A DNA stretch of 64,000 nucleotides from Candidatus Acetothermia bacterium JdFR-48. GTDB lineage: Bacteria; Bipolaricaulota; Bipolaricaulia; Bipolaricaulales; Bipolaricaulaceae. How positions within the stretch are numbered: position 1 is the first letter of the stretch; the number at the start of each line of letters is the position of its first letter. The translations under genes and the position numbers were made by a program. The DNA is taken from assembly GCA_002011425.1 (NCBI GenBank), contig MTNJ01000034.1, positions 60,515 to 124,514 of the forward strand. Direction: 5' to 3'. A model generated the notes under the pieces. That model saw only the letters and a list, made by a program, of their open reading frames with translations, did no database searches and was not told the DNA's origin. Shown here piece after piece: positions 1 to 9,342 of this stretch.

Positions 1-145
1 ACTGGCGCTGGTTATAGAGGTAGGTCCTCACCGCCCGCCAGAGGAGATCCTCATTGACCTCCGCCCCGAAGAGGTCCGTGGGGATCTCCACCTCCTCCGG
101 TCCCGCGTCCAGATTATCCCACCGATACAGTTTCGCTTTGGGCAT
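1..145 (-). CDS. rplD: 50S ribosomal protein L4, N-terminal part (cut by window edge)
   Basis: Only the first 48 codons are inside the window. The translation begins MPKAKLYRWDNLDAGPEEVE and continues with NEDLLWRAVRTYLYNQRQ, which is the normal N-terminal pattern of L4 (a short beta strand followed by the helix that starts NEDLL). L4 binds 23S rRNA and lines part of the exit tunnel. The ATG at 143-145 lies inside the 3' end of rplC, so the genes overlap by 32 bp, which suggests translational coupling. The order rpsJ-rplC-rplD is the usual S10 operon order. The rest of the gene lies outside the window. Confidence 0.9.
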   Translation of the reverse strand, partial: MPKAKLYRWDNLDAGPEEVEIPTDLFGAEVNEDLLWRAVRTYLYNQRQ

Positions 146-758
146 GGCTCTTCCTTATCAAGAGAAGTCCCTTCTTGTGTCCCGGCACGGACCCTTTGAC
201 GACCATGATGTTGTTCTCCGGGTCCACGTGGAGCACCATGAGCCGCTTCACCGTTATCCGATCGGCCCCCATATGCCCTGGCATCTTCTTCCCCTTCATG
301 ACCTTGTTGAGGCCCATGGGGCCCGAGGTGCCCGGGCGCTTTATCCACTTGTGTCCGTGAGATTTAGGCCGGTAGCTGAAGTCCCACCGCTTGATCGTCC
401 CCTGGAATCCCCGCCCCTTGGAGGTCCCGGTGACGTCCACCACGTCCCCGGGTGCGAAGATGTCCACCTTGATCTCCTGCCCTACCTCGAACTGCCCAGG
501 ATCGTCCACCCGGACCTCGTAGAGGTGGCGGCGCGGCTCCACCCCGGCCCTCTTGAAGTGGCCAAGGAGGGGCTTCGTGATCTTCCGCTCGGGGACGGCC
601 TCGTGTCCGAGCTGGATCGCAGCGTATCCCTCCACCTCGGGGCGGCGGACCTGCACTACCACCGAGGGCTCGACGTGGATCACCGTGGCCGGAACGGCCC
701 GGCCCTCCTCATCGAACCACTGGGTCATTCCCACCTTGCGCCCTATCAACGCTAGCAT
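114..758 (-). CDS. rplC: 50S ribosomal protein L3
   Basis: This 214-residue protein starts MLALIGRKVGMTQWFDEEGR, the typical L3 N-terminus. It contains the family core around residues 110-165 (DVTGTSKGRGFQGTIKRW, SHGHKWIKRPGTSG and GKKMPGHMG), the long loop that reaches the peptidyl-transferase centre. L3 is an early assembly protein of the large subunit. Its C-terminus (about 10 residues after LLLIRK) runs past the usual end and overlaps the start of rplD. It lies 10 bp downstream of rpsJ in the same operon. Confidence 0.97.
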   Translation of the reverse strand: MLALIGRKVGMTQWFDEEGRAVPATVIHVEPSVVVQVRRPEVEGYAAIQLGHEAVPERKITKPLLGHFKRAGVEPRRHLYEVRVDDPGQFEVGQEIKVDIFAPGDVVDVTGTSKGRGFQGTIKRWDFSYRPKSHGHKWIKRPGTSGPMGLNKVMKGKKMPGHMGADRITVKRLMVLHVDPENNIMVVKGSVPGHKKGLLLIRKSHAQSETVSVG

Positions 759-768
759 CTTTTCCCCC

Positions 769-1077
769 TCAGAGCTTGATCTCGACGTCGATCCCCGTGG
801 GGAGCTCGATCTCCATCAGGGCGTTTATGGTCTCGGCAGTGGGCTCGACGATGTCGATCAGGCGCTTGTGGATCTTGCGCTCAAAATGTTCCATGGAGCG
901 CTTGTCCACGTGCGGCGAGCGCAACACCGTGTAAAGCCTCCGCTCGGTGGGAAGCGGAATCGGGCCCACGACCTTGGCGCGGGTGCTCAGCGCCCGTTCC
1001 ACGATCTTCCGCACCGCGAGATCCACTAGCTCGTGATCGTAGCTCTTCAATTTGATCCTGATCTTATCCCTGGGCAT
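769..1077 (-). CDS. rpsJ: 30S ribosomal protein S10 (NusE)
   Basis: 102 residues, full length for S10. Characteristic stretches are RIKLKSYDHELVDLAVRKIV near the N-terminus, GPIPLPTERRLYTVLRSPHV in the middle and a C-terminus ending in PTGIDVEIKL. S10 is a small-subunit head protein and also the NusE component of transcription antitermination complexes. The ATG at 1075-1077 overlaps the end of fusA by 14 bp. In most bacteria tuf sits between fusA and rpsJ; it is absent here. Confidence 0.98.
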   Translation of the reverse strand: MPRDKIRIKLKSYDHELVDLAVRKIVERALSTRAKVVGPIPLPTERRLYTVLRSPHVDKRSMEHFERKIHKRLIDIVEPTAETINALMEIELPTGIDVEIKL

Positions 1078-3160
1078 CTCCGTATCCCCTACCCTTTAGG
1101 ATTTCCTCGGCTAGTTTTTCGGGCACCACATGGTAATGGGTCACCCGAAGGGAACAACTCGCCCGCCCTTGGGTGAGCGAACGAAGCTGGGTTGCGTACC
1201 CGAAGGTCTCGGCCAGCGGCATCGCTACGTGGACGATCTCCACTGGCCCACGGGATTCGATCCGCCGGATATCGCCCCTTCGGCGACCCAGGTCTGCGAC
1301 TACCTCACCGAGGTATTCGCGAGGGGTCATTATATCCCCTTCCACGTAAGGTTCCAATATGACGGCCTTGTCACGTTCGAGGGCGTGCCACAAGGCCTGG
1401 GTGCCGCAGGCCTCGAAGGCCACCTCCGTTGAATCTGTAGGGTGAAACGCCCCATCCACCAGGATCGCCTTGATATCGGTGACGGGAAAGCCGCCGATGG
1501 GACTCGAGCCGAGGCCCTCCTCGATCCCCTTCCGAACTGCCTCGACGAAGACCCGCGGGAGGACCCCCTCGGGAACCTTGCTTACAAAAAGAAAGCCCCT
1601 CCCCCGGGGGAGGGGTTCGAAGCGCACCATGATCTTGGCGAACTGCCCCTTTCCGGCGAGCGTTCGGGTGAATTCCTCCTCTATTTCCACCGGCTGAGTG
1701 ATGGTGGTCTTATAGGCCACCTGGGGCTTCCCGGCCCGGTGAGGGACGTTGTACTCCTCCCGGAGCCGGCGGAGCTGTACCTCGAGCTGCAGTTCTCCCA
1801 CACCTCCCACGAGGATCTGGCCGGTCTGGGAATCCTCGCGCACGTGGAACGTGGGATCCTCTTGGGCGATCCGTTCGAGGGACTGTCGGAGCTTCTCCTC
1901 CGCCGCCGAAGACCGGGGCTCCACTGCCATGAAGACCACGGGCTCCGGGAAGCGGATCCGTTCTAGGAGGATAGGGTGTTCGGGGTCACAGAGGGTATCG
2001 CCGGTGAGGACACGCTCGGTGGCGGTGAGGCCCACGATGTCGCCCGCGCTCGCTTCGTGCATGCGCTCTCTCCTGTTGGCGTGGAGACGGAAGAGCCTCG
2101 TTATCCGCACCATCTTCCCCAAGGTCGCGTTCAGTACCTGTTCCCCCTCCCTGACCCGCCCTGAGTAGATGCGCGTGTAGAGGAGGCGGTCGGCGTAGGG
2201 GTCGGCCATCACCTTGAAGATGAGGGCCGAGAAAGGTTCGTCGGGGTCGGGACGGCGTATGAGGTCGTCCTCCCCGTCGGGGGAGTGGCCCCGCACCGGG
2301 GGGACGTCCAGGGGGGAGGGAAGATAGCGGATGACCCCGTCGAGGAGGGGCTGCACCCCGATATTCCCCAGGGCCGAGCCCCCATAGACGGGGACCGCGT
2401 GCAATGAGAGGGTGAGCTCCCGGATCATGGGGATCGCTTTGTCCTCGGGGATCTCTCCTTCCTCGAGATAGATCGCGGCGAGCTCGTCGGAGAACTCCGC
2501 CAGGGTCTCGAACAGGCCCTCGCGGACCGCGGCGGCGGCGGCCACGATCTCCTCGGGGACCGGCAGGTACTCGTACCGGGCGCCCTTCGTCCCCTGGTCC
2601 CAGCGGATCGCCCGGAAGGAGAGGAGGTCCACCATTCCCACCAGGCGGTCGTCCTTATCGCGCCAGGGGAAGACGAGCACGAGGGGTTTCACCGCCAGGC
2701 GCTCCGCCATCATCTCCACGGTCCGCAGGAAATCGGCCTCGACACGATCGAGCTTGTTCACGAACGCGATCCGAGGGACGTGGTAACGATCAGCTTGGTG
2801 CCAGACGGTCTCCGATTGGGATTCCACGCCCTCGACCCCTGAGAAGAGGACCACCGCCCCGTCGAGAACCCGTAAAGACCGCTCCACCTCGACGGTGAAG
2901 TCTACGTGACCAGGGGTGTCGACGATGTTTATCTGGTGATCACTCCAGCGGATGGTAGTTGCGGCGGCAGTGATGGTGATCCCCCGCTCCCGCTCCTGGT
3001 CCATCCAGTCCATGGTGGCGGTTCCCTCGTGGACTTCGCCCATGCGGTGGATGCGGCCCGCGTAGTAGAGGATCCGCTCGGTGAGGGTAGTTTTGCCGGC
3101 GTCGATGTGAGCGATGATCCCTATATTACGGACCCGGCGGAGCTCGTATGAGGGCTCCAT
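1064..3160 (-). CDS. fusA: elongation factor G
   Basis: 698 residues starting MEPSYELRRVRNIGIIAHID, the usual length for EF-G. The open frame extends 80 codons further upstream, but that part is out-of-frame rpsG sequence, so the ATG at 3158-3160 (after a GGGG stretch) is preferred. G-domain motifs are visible: AHIDAGKTT (P-loop), RGITITAAATT (switch I), DTPGHVDF and NKLD. Domains II-V follow, with HPTDSTEVAFEACG typical of domain IV. EF-G drives GTP-dependent translocation and, with RRF, ribosome recycling. It is cotranscribed with rpsL and rpsG. Confidence 0.98.
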   Translation of the reverse strand: MEPSYELRRVRNIGIIAHIDAGKTTLTERILYYAGRIHRMGEVHEGTATMDWMDQERERGITITAAATTIRWSDHQINIVDTPGHVDFTVEVERSLRVLDGAVVLFSGVEGVESQSETVWHQADRYHVPRIAFVNKLDRVEADFLRTVEMMAERLAVKPLVLVFPWRDKDDRLVGMVDLLSFRAIRWDQGTKGARYEYLPVPEEIVAAAAAVREGLFETLAEFSDELAAIYLEEGEIPEDKAIPMIRELTLSLHAVPVYGGSALGNIGVQPLLDGVIRYLPSPLDVPPVRGHSPDGEDDLIRRPDPDEPFSALIFKVMADPYADRLLYTRIYSGRVREGEQVLNATLGKMVRITRLFRLHANRRERMHEASAGDIVGLTATERVLTGDTLCDPEHPILLERIRFPEPVVFMAVEPRSSAAEEKLRQSLERIAQEDPTFHVREDSQTGQILVGGVGELQLEVQLRRLREEYNVPHRAGKPQVAYKTTITQPVEIEEEFTRTLAGKGQFAKIMVRFEPLPRGRGFLFVSKVPEGVLPRVFVEAVRKGIEEGLGSSPIGGFPVTDIKAILVDGAFHPTDSTEVAFEACGTQALWHALERDKAVILEPYVEGDIMTPREYLGEVVADLGRRRGDIRRIESRGPVEIVHVAMPLAETFGYATQLRSLTQGRASCSLRVTHYHVVPEKLAEEILKGRGYGDAQG

Positions 3161-3170
3161 ACCCCGAATC

Positions 3171-3650
3171 TCACCAACGGTAGTGGGCGAAAGCGCGGTT
3201 TGCTTCCGCCATGCGGTGGGTCTCTTCCTTGCGCTGGTAAGCACCGCCCTGGCCTTTAGCGGCGTCCACAATTTCCCGGGCCAGGCGTTCAACCATCGTA
3301 TACTCCGGGCGCTCCCGGGCGGCCTGTACGATCCAGCGCAGGGCGAGCATCGTTTGACGGTGAGGGGGGACCTCGAACGGAACCTGGTAGGTGGCCCCAC
3401 CCACGCGGCGGGAACGCACCTCCATCTTGGGCATGCAGTTCTTCACCGCCCTGATGAAGGTTTCCAGGGCGGGCCCCTCACCCCACTTGTCGATCAGGTC
3501 GAAGGCCCCGTAGACGATACGACGGGCGAGGGACTTCTTCCCGTCCCACATCACGTAGTTGATGAGTTTCTCCACCAACTTCGAGCCGTAACGGACGTCC
3601 GGCGGCACGTCACGTCCGGGGATGACGATGTCGTGGGCTTCAACAGGCAT
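3171..3650 (-). CDS. rpsG: 30S ribosomal protein S7
   Basis: 159 residues, the common bacterial length. Family stretches include [40 protein letters not shown] and YQVPFEV, with the C-terminus [15 protein letters not shown]7 nucleates assembly of the 30S head and contacts the E-site tRNA. It sits 6 bp after rpsL and 10 bp before fusA in the str operon. Confidence 0.98.
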   Translation of the reverse strand: MPVEAHDIVIPGRDVPPDVRYGSKLVEKLINYVMWDGKKSLARRIVYGAFDLIDKWGEGPALETFIRAVKNCMPKMEVRSRRVGGATYQVPFEVPPHRQTMLALRWIVQAARERPEYTMVERLAREIVDAAKGQGGAYQRKEETHRMAEANRAFAHYRW

Positions 3651-3656
3651 GCTACA

Positions 3657-4031
3657 TCACTCCTTCGGGCGCTTAGCGCCGTACTTGGAACGGCCCTGAC
3701 GGCGCCCCTCCACCCCTGCGGCGTCGAGGGCACCGCGGACGATGTGGTATTTGACGCCGGGGAGGTCCTTCACACGCCCACCGCGCACGAGCACGATGGA
3801 GTGCTCCTGGAGATTGTGCCCCTCGCCGGGGATGTAAGCGGTGATCTCGTTCCCGTTAGAGAGACGAACCCTCGCCACCTTCCGCAGGGCGGAGTTGGGC
3901 TTCTTCGGGGTCTGGGTGAAGACCCTGAGACACACCCCCCGCTTCTGTGGACACCCCTCCAGCGCGGGCGATTTCGTCTTCCACGTCGGCTTCTTCCTGC
4001 CATAACGGACGAGTTGGTTAATCGTCGGCAT
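3657..4031 (-). CDS. rpsL: 30S ribosomal protein S12
   Basis: 124 residues beginning [20 protein letters not shown]. Key stretches are [17 protein letters not shown] (including the lysine where streptomycin-resistance substitutions usually arise), [20 protein letters not shown] and [16 protein letters not shown]12 forms part of the decoding centre. It follows rpoC by 21 bp, giving an rpoC-rpsL-rpsG-fusA arrangement on one transcript. Confidence 0.98.
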   Translation of the reverse strand: MPTINQLVRYGRKKPTWKTKSPALEGCPQKRGVCLRVFTQTPKKPNSALRKVARVRLSNGNEITAYIPGEGHNLQEHSIVLVRGGRVKDLPGVKYHIVRGALDAAGVEGRRQGRSKYGAKRPKE

Positions 4032-4052
4032 AGGACCTCCTGCGAGGAGGGA

Positions 4053-7000
4053 TTATATCTTCTCCTCTTCGCTCTTTCCAACTGCTTCTTCCTCTTCCAC
4101 CGCTCCCTCTTCGGGGAACAGGAACCCGGTGCCCACCGGAACCTTCTTCCCCACCATGAGGCACGGTTTCAGGCTCATGAGGGGATCCTCCTCACCCCGG
4201 AGCGCGGCGTCGGCGAGGACCTTGGTGGTACGCTCGAACGAGGCCGCTGCGAGCCAAGACTTGCGCAAGATCGCCGCTCGGGAGATCCGCAGGAGCTCCC
4301 GCTCGCCCTGGGGGAGCCGATACTCGGAAATCCGGACGGTCCGGGGCTCGCCATGGTGTTCAACCCGCACCTGGCGCACCCCCAGGTTCACCATGCGCTC
4401 AAGCAGATCCTTCGTAAGGACCTCCCCCGCCTCGGCGATTACCATGTCGCCACGGCGCACCGGAGCGAGCAACACATCCCCCACGATCCCCTCCCGCTCC
4501 TGGCGGATGCGGGCGTTCTCCTCCGCCAGGCGCTTGATCTCCGCTTCGAAGACCTCCAACGGCACGACGTCGTTCAAGAGGAAGTTGGACTCTCCGGGAT
4601 CGATGATACGCACGTTATTCAGGATCTGCCGGATGACCACCTCGAAGTGCTTGTCATTGATGTCCACGCCCTGGGACTTATAGACCTTGTGGAGCTCAGT
4701 GAGGAGGTAGTCCTGGGTCTTCTTCACACCCGCCACCTCCATTAACCGCTGGGGCGGGATGACGCCCTTGGAGATCGCCTCACCCCGCTCCACCTTGTCC
4801 CCCACTTTCACCACCGCAGGCTGGTCGCAGACGATCCGAGTGCGATAGCGGAAGCGCACCGTGGCGATCTCTTCCTCGAGTTCCACCCGTTCCAACAGGA
4901 CGTTTTCCCCCTGCGGCACGTCGATCAGGAGCACGACGTGACCCTCGCGCACGTGATCCCCGGTCTCCACGGCGGGGATCACATCCGCGGTCAGGGGGAC
5001 GACGATCCCGCGGGTGGTGGGGGCCATCACCGCCACAGCGTTGTCCCCCACCAAAGCCGTGCCCTCCACTTCGGCGAGGACTTGGAATGGCCCGGCCGGT
5101 GCGGTGAGGGCCTGGCCTTCCTCCACCTCGTCCCCGTCAGAAACGAGGATTTCCGCACCCTGAGGGACCTCCGCGAAGTGGGTGCGCCCCTTCTTGTCGT
5201 GGATGAAGATGATGGGGGACCCGTCAGTGGACTTGATCTCCACTACCCCCGCAACGGGGGCCACCACCGGGTCCAAGGTGTATTCCTCGGACAGGGGGTC
5301 CCCCGCTTTCACGTGGGCCCGGTGCTCCACGGCGGGTTTCACACCCGGCGGGAGGAAGTGGAGGTTGTCCTGGCCCCGGGTGTCGAGTACCGCCAAGTAG
5401 CGCCCTCCTTCCTCGGTGAAGCCGAAGGCCGTCCCCTCCACCGGGGACTTGAGCTGAGCGAAGGTGCGGAAGTCCACCTCCTCGCCCTCGGCGAGTCGGA
5501 AGAGGGCCACCGGAACCCGGACTGTCCTCGGGGCGGAGGTAAGCTCCACTTGCTCCTTGCCCTCACGGGTGGTCTCCACGTTGGTGACGTAACCGGAGAT
5601 GGGGGCGACGTTGGCGTGGGGGGCCTGGGTGGTTTTCCTGGCCTCGAAGAGCTCCTCGGCCCGGGGAAGACCTTGGGTGATGTCGAGCCCCGCCACGCCG
5701 CCCGTGTGGTGGGTCCGCATAGTGAGCTGGGTCCCGGGCTCACCGATCGACTGGGCCGCGATGATTCCCACCGCGGTCCCGAGCTCCACCATCCGGTGGA
5801 AGGCCATCTCCATCCCATAACAGAGCTGGCAGACACCTTCTTGGGTTTTACAGGTCATGGGGGAGCGGATGACGATGCGTGGCCGCACCCGGATCCTCTT
5901 CACCCCCGCGGCGCGCAGATCCTCGAGGAGCTCAGGGGTCAAGGTCTCGTCGCGCCGCACCAGCACCGCCCCGGTTTTGGGGTGGCGGACATCCTCCACC
6001 GCCTTCATCCACCCGATCCGCTCCTCGATTCCCTTCGCCTTGAGAGAAACCTCGGCCTCGAGCTTCCCCAACTCTTCCGAGAGCTCGCGGCCGATGAGGA
6101 CGTTGCGGTCAATGACCACCTCGCCGGTTTTCGGGTGTCGGACGGGCTCCGCCGTCACCCGACCGTAGATACGCTCGGCGATGGTCTCCATCACCTCGCC
6201 CGGCGAGAAGTAGAGGGGGTCGATCTCGATTCCCTGGCGGGTGCCACAGTCGTGTTCCCGCACCACCACGTCAACACAGGCGTCCACGAGCCGCCGGGTG
6301 AGGTACCCCGCCTCGGCGGTACGGAGCGCCGTGTCGGCGTTGCCCTTTCGGCCCCCGTGGGTAGAAATGAAGTACTCGAAGATAGAGAGTCCCTCGCGGA
6401 AGTTGGCGATGACGGGCCACTCGATGATTCGGCCCTTGGGATCCACCATGAGGCCTCGCATCCCCGCGAGCTGCTTCACCTGGTTCACCGAGCCCCGGGC
6501 TCCCGAGGCCACCATCCCCCATACGGGGTTGAAGGGGTCCTTGGAGAGGTTCTGCATAGTCGCCTTCTCCAGGAGGTCGGTGGTCTCCTGCCAGATGCGG
6601 ATCACCGCCTCCCGGCGCTGCTCGATGGTGGCGAATCCACGCAAGTAGAGCTTCTCGATCTCCTCGATCTTGTGCTTGGCCTCGTCGATTATCTCCCACT
6701 TGTTCGGCGGGACCTCACAGTCCACCAGGGAGATGGTGAGTCCGGAGAGCGTGGCGTACTTGAACCCGAGCTCCTTCAGTTTGTCCAAAAGCTCAGCGGT
6801 GCGTACCCACCCGAAGCGTAGGTAGCTCTCGAGAACGAGCCTCCGTACGTACTTAGAATTGAAAGTGGCCGTGTAGTCCCGGAGTTCTTCGGGGATGACT
6901 GAGTTGAGAATCGCCCGGCCGAGGGTCGTCTCAATTAGCTTCCCGTCGATCCTGATCTTCACGGGGACGTGCATGTCGAGGAGGCCGAGTTCATAGGCCT

Positions 7001-9020
7001 TGATCGCCTCCTCCAGGCTCCGGAATGCCTTCCCCTTACCCTTTCCCTCGGGCTTCTCCACCGAGAGGTAGTAGAAGCCGTAGACCTGGTCCTGGGTAGG
7101 GACGGCGAGGGGGTTCCCGTGGGCTGGGGAGAGGATGTTTCGGGGGGCCATCATGAGCTCTTTGGCCTCCTTCACCGCCTCCTTGGAGAGGGGGAGGTGT
7201 ACTGCCATTTGGTCGCCGTCGAAGTCGGCGTTGTAGGGGGGACAGACGTGGGGGTGGATCTGGATCGCATCGCCGTCCACGAGTACCGGCTCGAAGGCTT
7301 GGATGGAGACCCGATGAAGGGTGGGGGCACGGTTTAAGAGCACCGGGTACACTTTGATGAGCTCCTCCAGGATGTCCCACACCTCCGGGATCTCCCCGGC
7401 GAGGGCTCGGTTTTTGAGCTCGTCGTAGTTCGCGAACTGGACGTGGGGGTACCGTTCGGTGAGGTACCGGATGATGAATGGCTTGAAGAGCTCCAGGGCC
7501 ATCTTCTTGGGAAGGCCGCACTGGTGAAGCTTGAGCCGGGGGTTCACCACGATCACTGCCCGGCCGGAGTAGTCCACGCGCCGGCCGAGGAGGTGGCGCC
7601 GCATGCGGCCGTGTTTGCCCTGAATTCGCTCGGAGAGGGACTTCAAGGGGCGGTTGTCCCGGCCGCGGATGGGGTTGTCCTTCTTCTCGTTGTGGATAAG
7701 GGCGTCGACGGCCTCCTGCAGCATCCGCCGCTCGTTCCGGAGGATGATCTCCGGGGCACCCATCTCGATGAGCTTCTTCAAGCGGTTGTTACGGTTGATG
7801 ATCCGGCGGTACAGGTCGTTCAAGTCGGTGGTGGCGAACTTCCCGCCCTCGAGTTGGATCATGGGGCGCAGTCCCGGCGGAAGGACCGGGATCACCGTGA
7901 GAACCATGTTCTCCGGACGGTTACCCGACCGGCGAAGTTGCTCCACCACCTCTAGGCGGTGGAGAATTCGGCGGCGCTCCCCCTGGTTGGCGGTCCGGTC
8001 CAGCGCCTCCCAGAGCTCCTCGGAGAGGGCGTCGAGGTCAAAATTTGCCAGCAGCCCTTGAATCCCCTCGGCCCCGGTCTCCGCCACGAACCCGCCGGGA
8101 TAGGCCCGCTCGTAGGCCCGCTTCTCCAGGGAGGTGATCATCTGGCCGAGCTTCAGGGGCACATCCTCCCGCAGGACCTGGACCACGAGATAGGTGAGGT
8201 AGTCCACGGTCTCGCGGATCTCCTCCCCCTTTATTCCGTCGTAGCGGGCCCGAAGCATCTCGAACATGGTCTGAGAGCAGACCTCGCCCGCTGGCCGCTC
8301 GAAGAGGAGTTCCCCTTCCTGGACCTCGTCCCCGTCCTCGACGTAGACGTCGGCCCCGAGGGCCACGGGGAACTCATGCTCGCCGATCCTCACCACCCGA
8401 AAGGCCTCGCCGTTCTGGAGTTTCCGCTCCTCGATCTCCACCCGGCCAGCTGTGGGGGCACGCACCTCCGAGGCCTCGGTAATGAGGACCGCTTGTTCCA
8501 CCTCGAAGGAGAAAATGGAGGAGAGGATCCGGACTTCGGTCTCGTACAAGGTCTCACCGGGCTTTATTTTGGGGCTCGCGGATTGGGTCACGATGAAGAG
8601 TCGCTCCCGGGATGTCTCGGGCTCGTAATAGGCGATGCGTCGGAGGTCACGACGCTTCATGCCCAAGAGGCGCGAGAGGGGGCTCGCCACGCCCTTCAAG
8701 TACCAGAAATGGACCACGGGGCTCGCGAGCCTTATATGGCCCATGTTCACCCGGCGGACCTCGGAGGTGGTGACGAGGACCCCACACTTCTCGCAGGTGA
8801 CCCCCTCGTACTTGCGCCCTTTGTACTTACCACAGGCACACTCGTAATCGTTCTCCGGGCCGAAGATCTCCTCGGCGTAGAGGCCTCCCCTCTCGGGCTT
8901 GTGGGTACGGTAATTGATGGTCTCGGAATTCGTGACCTCTCCCTTGGACCAGGAGAGGATCTCCTCGGGGGATGCTAACCCCAAACGGATTTTCTGGATA
9001 TCATCACCGGATATCGGCAT
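4053..9020 (-). CDS. rpoC: DNA-directed RNA polymerase subunit beta'
   Basis: 1655 residues, longer than E. coli beta' (about 1400). The N-terminal zinc ribbon has Cys61, Cys63, Cys76 and Cys79. The catalytic Mg2+ motif NADFDGDQ is at 597-604. The trigger-loop region reads TMRTHHTGG, with His where Phe is common, and is not split by an E. coli-type insertion. Extra mass lies in a barrel-sandwich insert at about residues 185-245 (RAPTAGRVEI, VYVEDGDEVQEGELLF) and in an enlarged region after the ELFEAR motif holding several similar modules. Large inserts of this kind are known from Thermotoga, Aquifex and Thermus. rpoB is not immediately upstream; an FmdB-like gene is. Confidence 0.98.
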   Translation of the reverse strand: MPISGDDIQKIRLGLASPEEILSWSKGEVTNSETINYRTHKPERGGLYAEEIFGPENDYECACGKYKGRKYEGVTCEKCGVLVTTSEVRRVNMGHIRLASPVVHFWYLKGVASPLSRLLGMKRRDLRRIAYYEPETSRERLFIVTQSASPKIKPGETLYETEVRILSSIFSFEVEQAVLITEASEVRAPTAGRVEIEERKLQNGEAFRVVRIGEHEFPVALGADVYVEDGDEVQEGELLFERPAGEVCSQTMFEMLRARYDGIKGEEIRETVDYLTYLVVQVLREDVPLKLGQMITSLEKRAYERAYPGGFVAETGAEGIQGLLANFDLDALSEELWEALDRTANQGERRRILHRLEVVEQLRRSGNRPENMVLTVIPVLPPGLRPMIQLEGGKFATTDLNDLYRRIINRNNRLKKLIEMGAPEIILRNERRMLQEAVDALIHNEKKDNPIRGRDNRPLKSLSERIQGKHGRMRRHLLGRRVDYSGRAVIVVNPRLKLHQCGLPKKMALELFKPFIIRYLTERYPHVQFANYDELKNRALAGEIPEVWDILEELIKVYPVLLNRAPTLHRVSIQAFEPVLVDGDAIQIHPHVCPPYNADFDGDQMAVHLPLSKEAVKEAKELMMAPRNILSPAHGNPLAVPTQDQVYGFYYLSVEKPEGKGKGKAFRSLEEAIKAYELGLLDMHVPVKIRIDGKLIETTLGRAILNSVIPEELRDYTATFNSKYVRRLVLESYLRFGWVRTAELLDKLKELGFKYATLSGLTISLVDCEVPPNKWEIIDEAKHKIEEIEKLYLRGFATIEQRREAVIRIWQETTDLLEKATMQNLSKDPFNPVWGMVASGARGSVNQVKQLAGMRGLMVDPKGRIIEWPVIANFREGLSIFEYFISTHGGRKGNADTALRTAEAGYLTRRLVDACVDVVVREHDCGTRQGIEIDPLYFSPGEVMETIAERIYGRVTAEPVRHPKTGEVVIDRNVLIGRELSEELGKLEAEVSLKAKGIEERIGWMKAVEDVRHPKTGAVLVRRDETLTPELLEDLRAAGVKRIRVRPRIVIRSPMTCKTQEGVCQLCYGMEMAFHRMVELGTAVGIIAAQSIGEPGTQLTMRTHHTGGVAGLDITQGLPRAEELFEARKTTQAPHANVAPISGYVTNVETTREGKEQVELTSAPRTVRVPVALFRLAEGEEVDFRTFAQLKSPVEGTAFGFTEEGGRYLAVLDTRGQDNLHFLPPGVKPAVEHRAHVKAGDPLSEEYTLDPVVAPVAGVVEIKSTDGSPIIFIHDKKGRTHFAEVPQGAEILVSDGDEVEEGQALTAPAGPFQVLAEVEGTALVGDNAVAVMAPTTRGIVVPLTADVIPAVETGDHVREGHVVLLIDVPQGENVLLERVELEEEIATVRFRYRTRIVCDQPAVVKVGDKVERGEAISKGVIPPQRLMEVAGVKKTQDYLLTELHKVYKSQGVDINDKHFEVVIRQILNNVRIIDPGESNFLLNDVVPLEVFEAEIKRLAEENARIRQEREGIVGDVLLAPVRRGDMVIAEAGEVLTKDLLERMVNLGVRQVRVEHHGEPRTVRISEYRLPQGERELLRISRAAILRKSWLAAASFERTTKVLADAALRGEEDPLMSLKPCLMVGKKVPVGTGFLFPEEGAVEEEEAVGKSEEEKI

Positions 9021-9066
9021 GCCCCTCTCACCTCACCCCTTCTCCAAGCGGGCCTTTACCGCGGGA

Positions 9067-9288
9067 TTATTCCTTTCCCTCGCTGCCGGAGGAATCCTTG
9101 TTGTTCTTGCGCTTGTATTCGGTGGTGTAGAAGCCACTCCCCTTATAGATCACCCCGAAGCGAGGGAGGAGCCTCTCCACCTTATCGGTTCCACACATAG
9201 GACAACTCACGCCATCCCCATTCCCCCAATTCACGAGCTCACGGAATTCCCGGCCGCACTGCACACAACGGAAACGATAAATAGGCAT
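9067..9288 (-). CDS. FmdB-family zinc ribbon protein
   Basis: 73 residues starting MPIYRFRCVQCGREFRELV, with two CxxC pairs (CVQC and CPMC) forming a predicted zinc ribbon, followed by a low-complexity polar tail. This is the FmdB/CxxC regulatory-protein family, named after a putative regulator of an amidase/formamidase operon; its general function is not established. It lies 46 bp upstream of rpoC and probably starts the rpoC-ribosomal operon, since a promoter-like sequence precedes it. AAGGAGGG precedes the start codon. Confidence 0.85.
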   Translation of the reverse strand: MPIYRFRCVQCGREFRELVNWGNGDGVSCPMCGTDKVERLLPRFGVIYKGSGFYTTEYKRKNNKDSSGSEGKE

Positions 9289-9342
9289 ATTCCCTCCTTA
9301 TTCCGCTTCAGCAGGGGATGTCCGTGGATTCGATTCGCACAA

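Noticed and set aside
1442..1966. Long plus-strand open frames opposite fusA, rpoC and other minus-strand genes (for example 4938-6821)
   Set aside because: High GC content opens antisense frames. These overlap strongly conserved genes and show no family motifs.
3161..3400. 80-codon N-terminal extension of the fusA frame
   Set aside because: It is rpsG sequence read in another frame and has no EF-G similarity. The ATG at 3158-3160 gives the standard 698-residue protein.
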